From CAZAOY01 sp964486925 (GTDB taxonomy: Bacteria; Bacillota; Clostridia; Oscillospirales; Ruminococcaceae), in NCBI GenBank assembly GCA_964486925.1, contig CAZAOY010000015.1, forward strand, positions 1 through 49,983: a stretch of DNA of 49,983 nt, in the 5' to 3' direction. Under the pieces are notes generated by a model, which did no database searches, was not told where the DNA came from, and saw only the letters and a list, made by a program, of their open reading frames with translations. Below are positions 23,958 through 32,366 of the stretch, one piece after another (the first letter of the stretch is position 1; each line of letters opens with the position of its first letter). The position numbers and the translations under genes are program-made.

Positions 23958-24401
23958 ATGAAACTGCACGAATTATCGCCAGCTGCAGGCTCTACTAAGG
24001 TTGCAAAACGTATTGGTAGAGGTCATGGCTCTGGTCATGGTAAAACAGCAGGTAAAGGGCATAAGGGTCAAAACGCTCGTTCAGGCGGCGGAGTAAGGCC
24101 GGGCTTTGAAGGCGGACAGATGCCGCTACAAAGACGTATCCCTAAAAGAGGATTTAATAATATCTTTGCTACAAGATATGCTACTGTAAATATTGCCGAT
24201 ATCGAAAGCAGATTTAATGCAGGGGATGTTGTAGATGAGCAGCTTATAGTAGAGAGCGGATTAGTTAAGAAGACTCTTGACGGAATTAAAGTTTTAGGAA
24301 ACGGTAATATTACAAAGGCTATCACAGTTAAGGTGACCGCTTTCTCTAAATCTGCGAAAGAAAAAATAGAGCAGGCAGGTGGAAAGACCGAGGTGATGTA
24401 G
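23958..24401 (+). CDS. rplO: Ribosomal protein L15
   Basis: Late-assembling large-subunit protein. 147 residues from the ATG at 23958 (MKLHELSPAAGSTK), preceded by AAGGAGG; the in-frame GTG three codons earlier touches that site. The glycine-rich extension GRGHGSGHGKTAGKGHKGQ and GFEGGQMPLQRRIPKRGF are complete. Confidence 0.98.
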   Translation: MKLHELSPAAGSTKVAKRIGRGHGSGHGKTAGKGHKGQNARSGGGVRPGFEGGQMPLQRRIPKRGFNNIFATRYATVNIADIESRFNAGDVVDEQLIVESGLVKKTLDGIKVLGNGNITKAITVKVTAFSKSAKEKIEQAGGKTEVM

Positions 24402-25691
24402 GTGTTTGATGTATTTAAAAATGCCTTTAAGAATCCTGATCTAAAAAAGAAGATTCTATATACACTATTTATTGTTTTAATATTTAGGTTTGGTTCGGCG
24501 ATTGTTGCACCTTTCGTAGATAATACTGCGTTAAAGGCAATGGTATCCGGTAGTGACAGCTTTTTTGGTCTGCTAAATGCGTTTTCCGGGGGTGCTTTTG
24601 GTAATGCAACGGTGTTTGCAATGTCAATCTCGCCATACATTACAGCATCAATCATTGTACAACTTTTAACCGTTGCGATCCCTGCTTTAGAGCGTTTAGC
24701 CAAAGAGGGAGAGCATGGTAAAAAGACACTTAACAAAATTACGAAGTATGTTACAATAGGTATGGCGTTGCTTCAAGCAATAGCGTACTATCTGCTTTTA
24801 AGAAACAATAACGGTATCGTTGAAGGTTATACAACCGGATTCGGAAAATACTTTGCGGCAACCTCTATCGTACTAACTATGGTTGCGGGTACCTCAATCG
24901 TTATGTGGCTTGCGGATAGGATCTCTGAAAGAGGTCTTGGTAACGGTACGTCCATGATACTTTTTGCCGGTATTATATCAAACGCGCCTAGCGCTATCGG
25001 TATACTATGGGAGCTGTTTAAGCAAGGTGGAGTGAACTATCTGTTAATCCCGCTAGTATTTGTAATCTTTGCGGCTGTAATAGTGTTCATCATTATTATG
25101 ACCACAGCAGAAAGACGTATCCCTGTTAACTACGCTAAACGGGTAGTTGGCAGAAAGATGTACGGCGGTCAAAGCTCTCACATTCCGATTAAGGTTGCGA
25201 TGAGCGGTGTTATCCCGATTATCTTTGCGATGTCAATCCTTGCAATTCCTAGTACAATAGCGGCGTTCGTTACCCCTAACCAGGATTCTTTCTGGGCGCA
25301 GCTATTAGTTATATTCTCACCTTCCCATTGGGTTTATGGTGTAGTATATTTGGTACTAATCGTTGCGTTTAGCTACTTCTACGTTGCAATTCAATACAAC
25401 CCTGTAGAGATTGCAAACAACCTAAAGAACAACAACGGTGCTATAGCAGGGATCAGACCTGGTAAACCTACTTCGGTATTTTTACAGAAGGTTATCTCTA
25501 AGATAACGTTTATCGGAGCTATCTTCCTAGGTGTTATTGCGGTATTCCCAATACTGTTTACAACATTCTCTGGAATAAACATCTCGCTTGGCGGAACATC
25601 CATTATCATCGTCGTTGGTGTTGCACTAGATACAATGCGTCAGCTTGAATCTCAGCTAACCATGCGTCATTATAAAGGATTTTTAGAATAA
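24402..25691 (+). CDS. secY: Protein translocase subunit SecY
   Basis: Pore of the general secretion machinery in the cell membrane. 429 residues, ten predicted membrane segments. GTG start directly after the rplO stop, with a GAGGTGAT site inside the rplO end. Family stretches FSGGAFGNATVFAMSISPYITASI (plug and second helix region) and RISERGLGNGTSMILFAGI are visible, as is the cytoplasmic loop TTAERRIPVNYAKR. Confidence 0.97.
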   Translation: MFDVFKNAFKNPDLKKKILYTLFIVLIFRFGSAIVAPFVDNTALKAMVSGSDSFFGLLNAFSGGAFGNATVFAMSISPYITASIIVQLLTVAIPALERLAKEGEHGKKTLNKITKYVTIGMALLQAIAYYLLLRNNNGIVEGYTTGFGKYFAATSIVLTMVAGTSIVMWLADRISERGLGNGTSMILFAGIISNAPSAIGILWELFKQGGVNYLLIPLVFVIFAAVIVFIIIMTTAERRIPVNYAKRVVGRKMYGGQSSHIPIKVAMSGVIPIIFAMSILAIPSTIAAFVTPNQDSFWAQLLVIFSPSHWVYGVVYLVLIVAFSYFYVAIQYNPVEIANNLKNNNGAIAGIRPGKPTSVFLQKVISKITFIGAIFLGVIAVFPILFTTFSGINISLGGTSIIIVVGVALDTMRQLESQLTMRHYKGFLE

Positions 25692-25758
25692 CAGGTTGAA
25701 GCTTGTAAATTTACAGCATAGGCATACCAGTATGCTTGTGTGCTAAGGAGAGTAGTAT

Positions 25759-26391
25759 ATGAAGTTGGTTTTATTAGGCGCTCCGGGAGCAGGTAAAGGA
25801 ACACAGGCGGAATTTATCTCAAACGAGTTTAATATTCCAGCCATTTCAACCGGCAATATTATTAGAGATGCGATTAAGAATGAAACAGAGCTTGGCAAGG
25901 CATGTGAGTCCTTAATTCAAGAAGGCAAGCTTATACCTGACGAAACGGTTATCGCTCTTGTAAAGGAACGCATTAAAGCGTCTGACTGCAAGGACGGATA
26001 CATCCTTGATGGGTGTCCTAGGACATTAAATCAAGCTGTAGCTTTGGATGCTATGGGTATCGTTATTAATAAGGTTGTTGATATTGAAGTTTCGGATGAG
26101 GATATACTAGCACGGCTTGGCGGGCGGCGGGTCTGCCCTAAATGTGGAAATTCTTATCATATGATCTATAAAAAGCCAAAGGTGGATGGTATCTGCGATG
26201 CATGTGGCACTCCACTTACGGTACGGGATGATGATAAACCCGAAACGATTAAAAATCGTCTTGAAGTCTATCATAGAGTAACCGAACCTTTAAAGGAATA
26301 CTACAAGGAGAGAGGTAAACTCTTTGTTGTAGAGGGACAAGAGGAGGTAGCAGACACCTGTGCGTTAACGCTAAAGGTGCTGAAGGGGTAG
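25759..26391 (+). CDS. adk: Adenylate kinase
   Basis: Interconverts ATP + AMP and 2 ADP. 210 residues, long-lid type. P-loop GAPGAGKGT at residues 7-15, the NMP-binding region with STGNIIRD, DGCPRTLNQA, and a lid with four cysteines (CPKCG and CDACG) that bind structural zinc, as in Gram-positive adenylate kinases. Good AAGGAG site. The 67-bp gap after secY shows no terminator. Confidence 0.97.
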   Translation: MKLVLLGAPGAGKGTQAEFISNEFNIPAISTGNIIRDAIKNETELGKACESLIQEGKLIPDETVIALVKERIKASDCKDGYILDGCPRTLNQAVALDAMGIVINKVVDIEVSDEDILARLGGRRVCPKCGNSYHMIYKKPKVDGICDACGTPLTVRDDDKPETIKNRLEVYHRVTEPLKEYYKERGKLFVVEGQEEVADTCALTLKVLKG

Positions 26392-26394
26392 TCT

Positions 26395-27141
26395 ATGATA
26401 GTATTAAAAAATTCTAAAGAGCTTATAGAGATGGATAGAGCTTGTAAGATTGCCGCTTCAGCGTTGCGGGAATCTAAGAAGTATATGGTGGCTGGGGTAT
26501 CGACAAAAGAGATTGATACTGCGATAAGACGGCATATACAAAGTATGGGAGCTACCCCTTCATTTTTAGGGTATAACGGCTACCCTGCTTCTGCTTGCAT
26601 CTCGATAAACAACCAGGTTATACACGGTATCCCGTCAAACAAGGTTATCCTAAAGGACGGTGATATAGTTAGTGTCGATGTTGGTGCTTACTACAATGGT
26701 TTTCACGGGGATAATGCTTATACATTCTGTGTAGGTAACGTTTCCGCTGAAGCAAGACAGCTTCTAAAGGTGACTAAGGAATGTCTTGAGAAGGCTATTA
26801 ACGTGTGTAAACCCGGTAATAGAATAGGGGATATCTCTAACGCTGTACAGACCCATGCTGAAAGCTTTGGATACGCAGTTGTTAAGAAGTTTGTAGGGCA
26901 TGGTGTTGGCAAGCTTTTGCATGAAAGCCCCGAGGTTCCAAACTTTGGTACAAAGGGACGAGGTGCTAGGCTTGTAAAAGGGATGACTTTAGCTATTGAA
27001 CCGATGATTAACCTAAAGGGTGAGGATGTAAATATTCTTTCAGACGGATGGACTGTAGAAACTGCCAGTGGCAGCATCTCCGCCCACTTTGAACACACTA
27101 TTGTAATTACCGACACAGGTTTTAGAGTTATGACGGTGTAA
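26395..27141 (+). CDS. map: Methionine aminopeptidase, type I
   Basis: Removes the initiator methionine from nascent proteins. 248 residues. Pita-bread fold with metal ligands in VSVDVGAYYNGFHGDNA (two Asp), KKFVGHGVGKLLHE (His), LAIEPMI (Glu) and the final Glu in AHFEHTIVIT. No N-terminal SH3-binding extension. It starts 3 bp after adk ends. Confidence 0.97.
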   Translation: MIVLKNSKELIEMDRACKIAASALRESKKYMVAGVSTKEIDTAIRRHIQSMGATPSFLGYNGYPASACISINNQVIHGIPSNKVILKDGDIVSVDVGAYYNGFHGDNAYTFCVGNVSAEARQLLKVTKECLEKAINVCKPGNRIGDISNAVQTHAESFGYAVVKKFVGHGVGKLLHESPEVPNFGTKGRGARLVKGMTLAIEPMINLKGEDVNILSDGWTVETASGSISAHFEHTIVITDTGFRVMTV

Positions 27142-27151
27142 GAGGGTGTCA

Positions 27152-27412
27152 ATGGAGATTAAGATAGGAACTATAGTTAGGTCAACTGCAGGGCATGATA
27201 AGGGGATTTACTATCTGGTTACAAAAACCGATAAAGGTTACTGCTATGTTGTAGATGGTAAGGAGCGAAAGCTTTGTAAGCCTAAGCGAAAGAATCAACG
27301 TCATTTAGCTTTAACTAGTAAAACCATTGATATTGCTACTGTAGCTACCGACAGGAAGATTAGACAAACGCTGTGGGAATACAACTATGGCGGTAGTCAG
27401 GATCCAGATTAA
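27152..27412 (+). CDS. KOW-domain RNA-binding protein (L14e/L6e/L27e-like)
   Basis: 86 residues from the ATG at 27152, 5 nt after GAGGG. The N-terminal half is a KOW motif (IGTIVRSTAGHDKGIYYLV) followed by a basic strand (KERKLCKPKRKNQRH), resembling the small eukaryotic/archaeal L14e-L27e type proteins. Homologues sit at the same place, between map and infA, in many Firmicutes; the precise role is not established. Context implies ribosome or rRNA association. Confidence 0.8.
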   Translation: MEIKIGTIVRSTAGHDKGIYYLVTKTDKGYCYVVDGKERKLCKPKRKNQRHLALTSKTIDIATVATDRKIRQTLWEYNYGGSQDPD

Positions 27413-27425
27413 GGAGGTAATCCGA

Positions 27426-27644
27426 TTGTCAAAAGAAGATATAATTGAAGTTGAGGGTGTCGTAGTTGAGTCGTTACCAAACGCAAACTTTAAGGTTGAA
27501 CTACCTAATGGGCATATTATACACGCTCATATCTCCGGAAAACTACGTATGAACTACATTAGGATTCTACCAGGGGATAAGGTTACGGTTGAGATGTCTA
27601 CCTATGATCTTCAGCGTGGGCGCATAACATGGCGTTCAAAATAA
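27426..27644 (+). CDS. infA: Translation initiation factor IF-1
   Basis: Blocks the ribosomal A site during initiation. 72 residues, exactly the family length, from a TTG at 27426 giving MSKEDIIEVEG. The AAGGAGGT site at 27412-27419 overlaps the end of the preceding gene. S1-type OB fold with FKVELPNGHIIHAHISGKLR and RGRITWR. Longer in-frame starts would include the ribosome binding site and are rejected. Confidence 0.97.
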   Translation: MSKEDIIEVEGVVVESLPNANFKVELPNGHIIHAHISGKLRMNYIRILPGDKVTVEMSTYDLQRGRITWRSK

Positions 27645-27708
27645 ATTCATTCACATTAAAAAGAAAGGCTTTAATAAGAATAAAGCCACCACTAAGGAGG
27701 TATGAAAG

Positions 27709-27822
27709 ATGAAAGTAAGACCTTCCGTTAAACCCATTTGTGAAAAGTGTAAGGTAATTAGACGAAAAGGACGTATTATGGTAATATGTCAAAACCCAAA
27801 GCATAAACAACGTCAGGGCTAA
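27709..27822 (+). CDS. rpmJ: Ribosomal protein L36
   Basis: 37-residue zinc protein of the large subunit, easy to miss because of its size. Sequence begins MKVRPSVKPICEKCKVIRRK and ends with QNPKHKQRQG, with the C-C-C-H zinc ligands (CEKC, C, H). AAGGAGG lies 10-11 nt upstream. A small GGCTTTA/TAAAGCC stem (27667-27687) precedes it. Position between infA and rpsM is canonical. Confidence 0.97.
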   Translation: MKVRPSVKPICEKCKVIRRKGRIMVICQNPKHKQRQG

Positions 27823-27911
27823 TTAACTATACAACAATTGGATAAAACTAGTATAACGCAGGAAACACTTTATAATTTAGTGGCTAAAACTGTAATTGGA
27901 GGTGCAACTTA

Positions 27912-28280
27912 ATGGCTCGTATAGCTGGAGTTGATTTACCGAGAGAAAAAAGAGTTGAAGTAGGTTTAACTTATATTTTCGGTATTGGTCAAAAAACCGC
28001 TACTGAAATTTTATCAAAGACAGGCATTAACCCTGACACCAGAGTTAAGGACCTTGCAGAGGATGAAGTTTCAAAATTGCGTGATTATATTGACAAAAAT
28101 GTTGAGGTTGAGGGTGATCTTCGCAGAGGCGTTGCTCTTAACATCAAGAGATTAATTGAAATTGGATGTTACCGTGGTGTTCGTCATAGAAAAGGACTTC
28201 CTGTAAGAGGTCAAAGAACAAGGACTAATGCAAGAACACGTAAAGGTCCAAGAAAAACAATTGCTAACAAGAAAAAATAG
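27912..28280 (+). CDS. rpsM: Ribosomal protein S13
   Basis: Small-subunit head protein contacting the large subunit and P-site tRNA. 122 residues. MARIAGVDLPREKRVEVGLT start, helix-two-turn-helix region, basic tail GQRTRTNARTRKGPRKTIA. Preceded by GGAGGT. The 89-bp gap after rpmJ has no clear promoter. Confidence 0.98.
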   Translation: MARIAGVDLPREKRVEVGLTYIFGIGQKTATEILSKTGINPDTRVKDLAEDEVSKLRDYIDKNVEVEGDLRRGVALNIKRLIEIGCYRGVRHRKGLPVRGQRTRTNARTRKGPRKTIANKKK

Positions 28281-28295
28281 GAGGGATTCTGAGAG

Positions 28296-28700
28296 ATGGC
28301 AACTAAAGTATCTTCATCAAAAAAAGTTGTTCGCAGACGCCGTGAGCGCAAAAACATCGAGCGTGGTGCCGTTCATATTCAGTCTACCTTTAACAACACA
28401 ATAGTTACAGTAACTGACTCACATGGTAACGCTTTATCATGGGCTAGTGCTGGAGAAATGGGCTTTAGAGGTTCTAAGAAATCTACTCCTTTTGCTGCTC
28501 AATCTGCTGCTGAAAAAGCCGCAAAAGCTGCTATGGAACATGGCCTAAAGACTGTTGAAGTTTTTGTAAAGGGTCCAGGTTCAGGTCGTGAAGCTGCGAT
28601 TAGAGCACTTCAAGGTGTAGGACTAGAGGTAACATTAATTAAAGACGTTACACCAGTTCCGCATAACGGCTGTCGTCCACCAAAGAGAAGAAGAATATAA
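28296..28700 (+). CDS. rpsK: Ribosomal protein S11
   Basis: Small-subunit platform protein. 134 residues. A basic N-terminal extension (KKVVRRRRERKNIERG) precedes the conserved core HIQSTFNNTIVTVTD and the end DVTPVPHNGCRPPKRRRI, which is the usual family terminus. 15 bp after rpsM. Confidence 0.98.
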   Translation: MATKVSSSKKVVRRRRERKNIERGAVHIQSTFNNTIVTVTDSHGNALSWASAGEMGFRGSKKSTPFAAQSAAEKAAKAAMEHGLKTVEVFVKGPGSGREAAIRALQGVGLEVTLIKDVTPVPHNGCRPPKRRRI

Positions 28701-28726
28701 TTAGGTATCAGGAGGTGTAACTAAAA

Positions 28727-29353
28727 ATGGCAAGATATACTGGTGCGGTATGTAGAATGTGTCGCCGTGAGGGACAAAAATTATTCCTGAAGGGTGAGAG
28801 ATGTTACTCTGATAAATGTTCTTTTACTCATAGAGCTTATGCTCCTGGTCAACATGGCCAAGGACGTAAAAAACTATCAGAATATGGCATACAACTAAGA
28901 GAAAAGCAAAAGACCAGACGTTATTATGGCGTTTTAGAGAGCCAGTTTGAGGCTTACTTTGAAGCGGCAGAAAGAAAACAAGGAACTACTGGTGAAAACC
29001 TACTAAGAATGCTTGAAGCACGTTTAGATAACGTAGTTTACAGACTAGGGTTTGCAAGCTCTCGTGCAGAAGGCAGACAGCTAGTAGTACACGGTCATTT
29101 TACTGTTAACGGTAAAAGAGTAGACATCCCATCTTTCCAGGTGAAGGCAGGAGATGTTGTTGCTGTTTGCGAAAAGAGCAGAGGAAATGATAAGATTAAA
29201 TCGGTTGTTGAAGCTAATTCAGCACGTGTAGCTCCTATGTGGCTAGATTTGAATCGTGAAACACTTGAAGCTAAGGTTGTAAGACTTGCAAATCGTGAGG
29301 ATATCGATCTTGATGTTCAAGAACTTCTAATCGTAGAGTTCTATTCTAAATAA
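28727..29353 (+). CDS. rpsD: Ribosomal protein S4, zinc-binding type
   Basis: Nucleates 30S assembly and can autoregulate its own synthesis in several bacteria. 208 residues. N-terminal zinc ligands Cys9, Cys12, Cys26, Cys31, then the S4 RNA-binding domain (LDNVVYRLGFASSRAEGRQLV) and the VEFYSK end. AGGAGG site upstream. Confidence 0.98.
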   Translation: MARYTGAVCRMCRREGQKLFLKGERCYSDKCSFTHRAYAPGQHGQGRKKLSEYGIQLREKQKTRRYYGVLESQFEAYFEAAERKQGTTGENLLRMLEARLDNVVYRLGFASSRAEGRQLVVHGHFTVNGKRVDIPSFQVKAGDVVAVCEKSRGNDKIKSVVEANSARVAPMWLDLNRETLEAKVVRLANREDIDLDVQELLIVEFYSK

Positions 29354-29439
29354 TTAGATACGAGCTTTGCAATGAATTACACTTTTTTCATATTTTGTTC
29401 TATACAAGAGATGATGTATAGCAGATAGGAGGGTTATAG

Positions 29440-30399
29440 ATGATTGAAATAGAAAAGCCACAAATAGATACGGAAGAATTAAAATCCGATGGAACTTACG
29501 GCAGATTTATCATTGAGCCTCTCGAGCGTGGATATGGTGCTACCTTAGGCAACAGCCTAAGACGAGTACTGTTATCTTCGTTACCAGGAGTTGCTGTGAC
29601 TTCAATCAAGATTGAAGGGGTACAGCACGAATTTTCCACTATACCGGGCGTTAAAGAAGATGTAACCGAGATCGTACTAAATATAAAAGGCCTTATCGCA
29701 AAGATCCATGGTGATGCTCCTAAAACAGTTTTTATCGAAGCTGAAGGTGAGGGAGAGGTAACAGCTGGACATATTAAGGTTGATTCTGAAGTTGAGATAC
29801 TAGATCCTAATATGCATATTGCAACACTCGCTGAGGGTGCTAGACTATATATGGAGATAGTGCTTGGCAAGGGTAGAGGATATGTATCAGCAGACCGCAA
29901 CAAGAAGGATATTCAAGAGAACCAGACTGTTCTTGGAATCATCCCGGTAGATAGCATCTATACCCCTGTATTAAAGGTCAACTATACCGTAGAAAACACA
30001 CGTGTTGGTCAGATTACTGACTATGATAAGTTAACTTTAGAGGTTTGGACAGACGGCACAATTTCTGCAAAAGAGTCTATATCTCTAGCGGCCAAGGTTC
30101 TGAATGAGCATCTCAACTTGTTTGTAGATTTATCAGAAGAAGCTTCAAATGCTGAAATTATGGTAGAAAAAGACGAAAAGGGCAAAGAAAAAGTCTTAGA
30201 GATGACCATTGAGGAGCTTGACTTATCTGTACGTTCGTTTAATTGCTTAAAGCGTGCAGGTATCAATACGGTGGAGGATCTAATTAATAAGTCCGAAGAT
30301 GATATGATGAAAGTCCGAAATCTCGGTAAAAAATCTTTAGAAGAGGTTATCGCTAAGCTGTTATCGCTAGGCTTTAACTTAATTCCGGAAGAAGAATAA
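29440..30399 (+). CDS. rpoA: RNA polymerase subunit alpha
   Basis: Assembles the core enzyme and contacts upstream promoter DNA. 319 residues. N-terminal domain with RFIIEPLERGYGATLGNSLRR, flexible linker around residues 230-250, and a C-terminal domain with the helix-hairpin-helix pair (LDLSVRSFNCLKRAGINTVE and RNLGKKSLEEV). AGGAGGG site. Follows rpsD as in most Firmicutes. Confidence 0.98.
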   Translation: MIEIEKPQIDTEELKSDGTYGRFIIEPLERGYGATLGNSLRRVLLSSLPGVAVTSIKIEGVQHEFSTIPGVKEDVTEIVLNIKGLIAKIHGDAPKTVFIEAEGEGEVTAGHIKVDSEVEILDPNMHIATLAEGARLYMEIVLGKGRGYVSADRNKKDIQENQTVLGIIPVDSIYTPVLKVNYTVENTRVGQITDYDKLTLEVWTDGTISAKESISLAAKVLNEHLNLFVDLSEEASNAEIMVEKDEKGKEKVLEMTIEELDLSVRSFNCLKRAGINTVEDLINKSEDDMMKVRNLGKKSLEEVIAKLLSLGFNLIPEEE

Positions 30400-30510
30400 G
30401 AAATTTCGATATGTATGATTAAGTGTGAGTATCATTCTCCCTTCCAAACAAGTTGGGATTATAGTGTGAGTACTTATATACAACATATTACCAGTAAGGA
30501 GTGAATGGCA

Positions 30511-30852
30511 ATGGCAGGAAGCAGAAAACTTGGCAGAACTTCTGACCACAGAAAAGCAATGCTTAGAGCTATGGTTACATTTTTACTTGAAAAGGGTAAG
30601 ATTGAAACAACCGTAACTAGAGCTAAGGAAGTTCAGGCGATGGCTGAGAAGATGATTACTCTCGGCAAAACCAATAATCTCCACTCCAAACGACAAGCAT
30701 TTGCTTATATTACAAAAGAAGCAGTGGTTAAACAACTATTTGATGAAATTTCCCCTAAATATATGGATGTTAAGGGCGGATACACTCGCATAGTAAAGAT
30801 TGGACCACGTCGTGGAGATGCAGCTGAGATGGCTGTTATAGAGTTAATCTAG
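30511..30852 (+). CDS. rplQ: Ribosomal protein L17
   Basis: Large-subunit protein at the tunnel exit. 113 residues from the ATG at 30511 (MAGSRKLGRTSDHRKAMLRA), 9 nt after AAGGAG; the ATG two codons earlier is only 3 nt from that site. Last gene of the super-operon. The cbiO/ecfT/truA genes that follow rplQ in many Firmicutes are absent here. Confidence 0.97.
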   Translation: MAGSRKLGRTSDHRKAMLRAMVTFLLEKGKIETTVTRAKEVQAMAEKMITLGKTNNLHSKRQAFAYITKEAVVKQLFDEISPKYMDVKGGYTRIVKIGPRRGDAAEMAVIELI

Positions 30853-30877
30853 TCTTATATAGTTATATAGTTATATT

Positions 30878-30911
30878 GTGGGTGATATGTATAAAAATGC
30901 ATATTACCCAC
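30878..30911 (+). terminator. Hairpin after rplQ, likely end of the super-operon
   Basis: GTGGGT and ATATG on the left pair with CATAT and ACCCAC on the right, a 12-position stem with one mismatch and a 10-nt loop. There is no T-run immediately behind it; a run of seven Ts comes 38 bp later. Confidence 0.5.
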
Positions 30912-30939
30912 ATACTATTGGTAGATATCGATTATATAG

Positions 30940-31056
30940 CCATTTAACTTTTTTTACTTTAAAATTGTAAGCTCTGCTAAAGATTTACAAGATCCAGATT
31001 CGTATGAAAAAGGTCAAATTGCTATATTACTCTACGCTAACATTAGCTTGGGGTAA
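30940..31056 (+). pseudogene. Possible gene remnant, 38 codons without a start
   Basis: Between two stops an open frame reads, from its eighth codon, KIVSSAKDLQDPDSYEKG and ends IALLYANISLG-like (IAILLYANISLG). The composition looks protein-like, with a charged helix then a hydrophobic end. There is no ATG, GTG or TTG start with a ribosome binding site. It could be the tail of a decayed gene or chance. Not related by eye to the lipoprotein that follows. Confidence 0.25.
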
Positions 31057-31095
31057 CAGATATCTTGGAAAATAAGAAAAGGCAGGAGAATGTAT

Positions 31096-31608
31096 ATGTT
31101 TAAGGCTAAGAATCTAGCATTTGTTGCTATATCATTGTTAGTAATAATTGTAATGACATCATGTAATGCGGTTAAGGATGTTGAGAGTGACGTAGAGAGC
31201 GATGTAGAGATCGCTAAGGCTGATGTTGAGAAGTATTCTACAGATATAGGGCAAAAGGTTAAAGGTTTAGAGGATGAATTTGTTGCCGAGTACGACAAAG
31301 GTAAGGAATATCTAAAGGATGATGTTATGGAAAGTGAAGCTTTTGTGAGTCACCTTAATGAAAATGTCCTTGCAAAGTCTAAGACCCTAATGGATGAGGC
31401 TAAAAATTTAACGGTAGATAACCCAAAGCTTAAGGAACTACACGATAAGTATTTGGGGTATCTGCAAGAAGGCGAAACAGCACTAAACAAGCTTGGTGAA
31501 ACCGTTAAGAACAAATCACAGGAAGAATATACTAAGGCTAAGGCTGATGTTGAAGCTTTCTTTGAAAAGATTAAAGGTTATCACAAGGACATCGAATCGC
31601 TAAAGTAA
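31096..31608 (+). CDS. Small helical lipoprotein of unknown function
   Basis: 170 residues from the ATG at 31096, 7 nt after AGGAG (an ATG two codons earlier is too close). A lipoprotein signal peptide: basic MFKAKN, hydrophobic stretch 7-20, then MTSC with Cys23 as the lipid anchor. The mature part is highly charged and predicted all-helical, with coiled-coil-like repeats of the form DVESDVESDVEIAKADVEK and later KAKADVEAFFEKIK. No enzyme motif is visible. The gene is alone, with a strong terminator 15 bp behind it. I do not recognise a family. Confidence 0.75.
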   Translation: MFKAKNLAFVAISLLVIIVMTSCNAVKDVESDVESDVEIAKADVEKYSTDIGQKVKGLEDEFVAEYDKGKEYLKDDVMESEAFVSHLNENVLAKSKTLMDEAKNLTVDNPKLKELHDKYLGYLQEGETALNKLGETVKNKSQEEYTKAKADVEAFFEKIKGYHKDIESLK

Positions 31609-31623
31609 GACTAGATAATAGAA

Positions 31624-31662
31624 AAGAGGCAGTAACAAAACGTGGTTTTGTTACTGCCTCTT
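31624..31662. terminator. Strong bidirectional terminator
   Basis: A perfect 18-bp stem (31624-31641 with 31645-31662, starting AAGAGGCAG) with a GTG loop, between the convergent lipoprotein and TRIC genes. T-rich on the plus side and A-rich on the other. Confidence 0.88.
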
Positions 31663-31680
31663 AAGCTTTATAATCACTCT

Positions 31681-32307
31681 CTATTCATCACGAGCCTTTA
31701 TTCTATAGGTATGGGAAGCTATTGGCAGGTTAAAGTTTTTGTATACACTTATAAGCCGTATAGTAAATATAATCACTACCGTAAGGTTAATGGATAGACC
31801 ATGACCAATTCTATTGTAGGTAAACCATAGAAAAACTGCACCTACAACCCCCGCCATAGCGTATACTTCCTTACGCAGGATAACAGGTACACGTTGTGCT
31901 AAAAGGTCACGGATAACGCCTCCGCCAATTCCCGAAACTATAGCAAAGAACATAAACTCAGTGAAGAGATACCCTTTATCAATAGCCTTCGCGCCCGCAT
32001 CAGCCACAAAGAGTCCAAGCCCTAATGCGTCGGCTATGGTGTAAACCCAGCTAAGTTTATCAAAGTCCTTTAAAAACAGTGTGATAATGCTGATGGCTAG
32101 TATAATAATAAGTGCTGTGTAGTTTGAGAATATCTTTGGGATACGTAAATTCATGGTAATATCTCTTATAATCCCACCGCCTACGGCGGTAGCGGATGCC
32201 ATAATAAAGATACCAAAGATATCCATACGTTTTCGCACCGCCACAATAGCTCCTGAAAAGGCGAATGCCGCCACCCCAAAATACTCTAAAAACCCTAAAA
32301 TTGCCAT
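31681..32307 (-). CDS. TRIC-family cation channel (UPF0126, YadS/YicG-like)
   Basis: Integral membrane protein of 208 residues with about seven membrane segments and an internal repeat. Each half carries the glycine-rich signature: GGGIIRD (about residues 43-49) and GGGVIRD (about 128-134). Bacterial members of this family form trimeric monovalent-cation channels. The start has GAGG 5 nt upstream. Probably transcribed with the ABC pair 59 bp upstream or alone. Confidence 0.88.
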   Translation of the reverse strand: MAILGFLEYFGVAAFAFSGAIVAVRKRMDIFGIFIMASATAVGGGIIRDITMNLRIPKIFSNYTALIIILAISIITLFLKDFDKLSWVYTIADALGLGLFVADAGAKAIDKGYLFTEFMFFAIVSGIGGGVIRDLLAQRVPVILRKEVYAMAGVVGAVFLWFTYNRIGHGLSINLTVVIIFTIRLISVYKNFNLPIASHTYRIKARDE

Positions 32308-32366
32308 TAAATCCTCGCTTTGACTTTATATTTTATTCTGTAACGTACTACTTTTATACTGTACAA

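Noticed and set aside
29354..29439. Internal promoter before rpoA
   Set aside because: TTGCAA and TATTTT are 18 bp apart, but the -10 match is too weak to claim.
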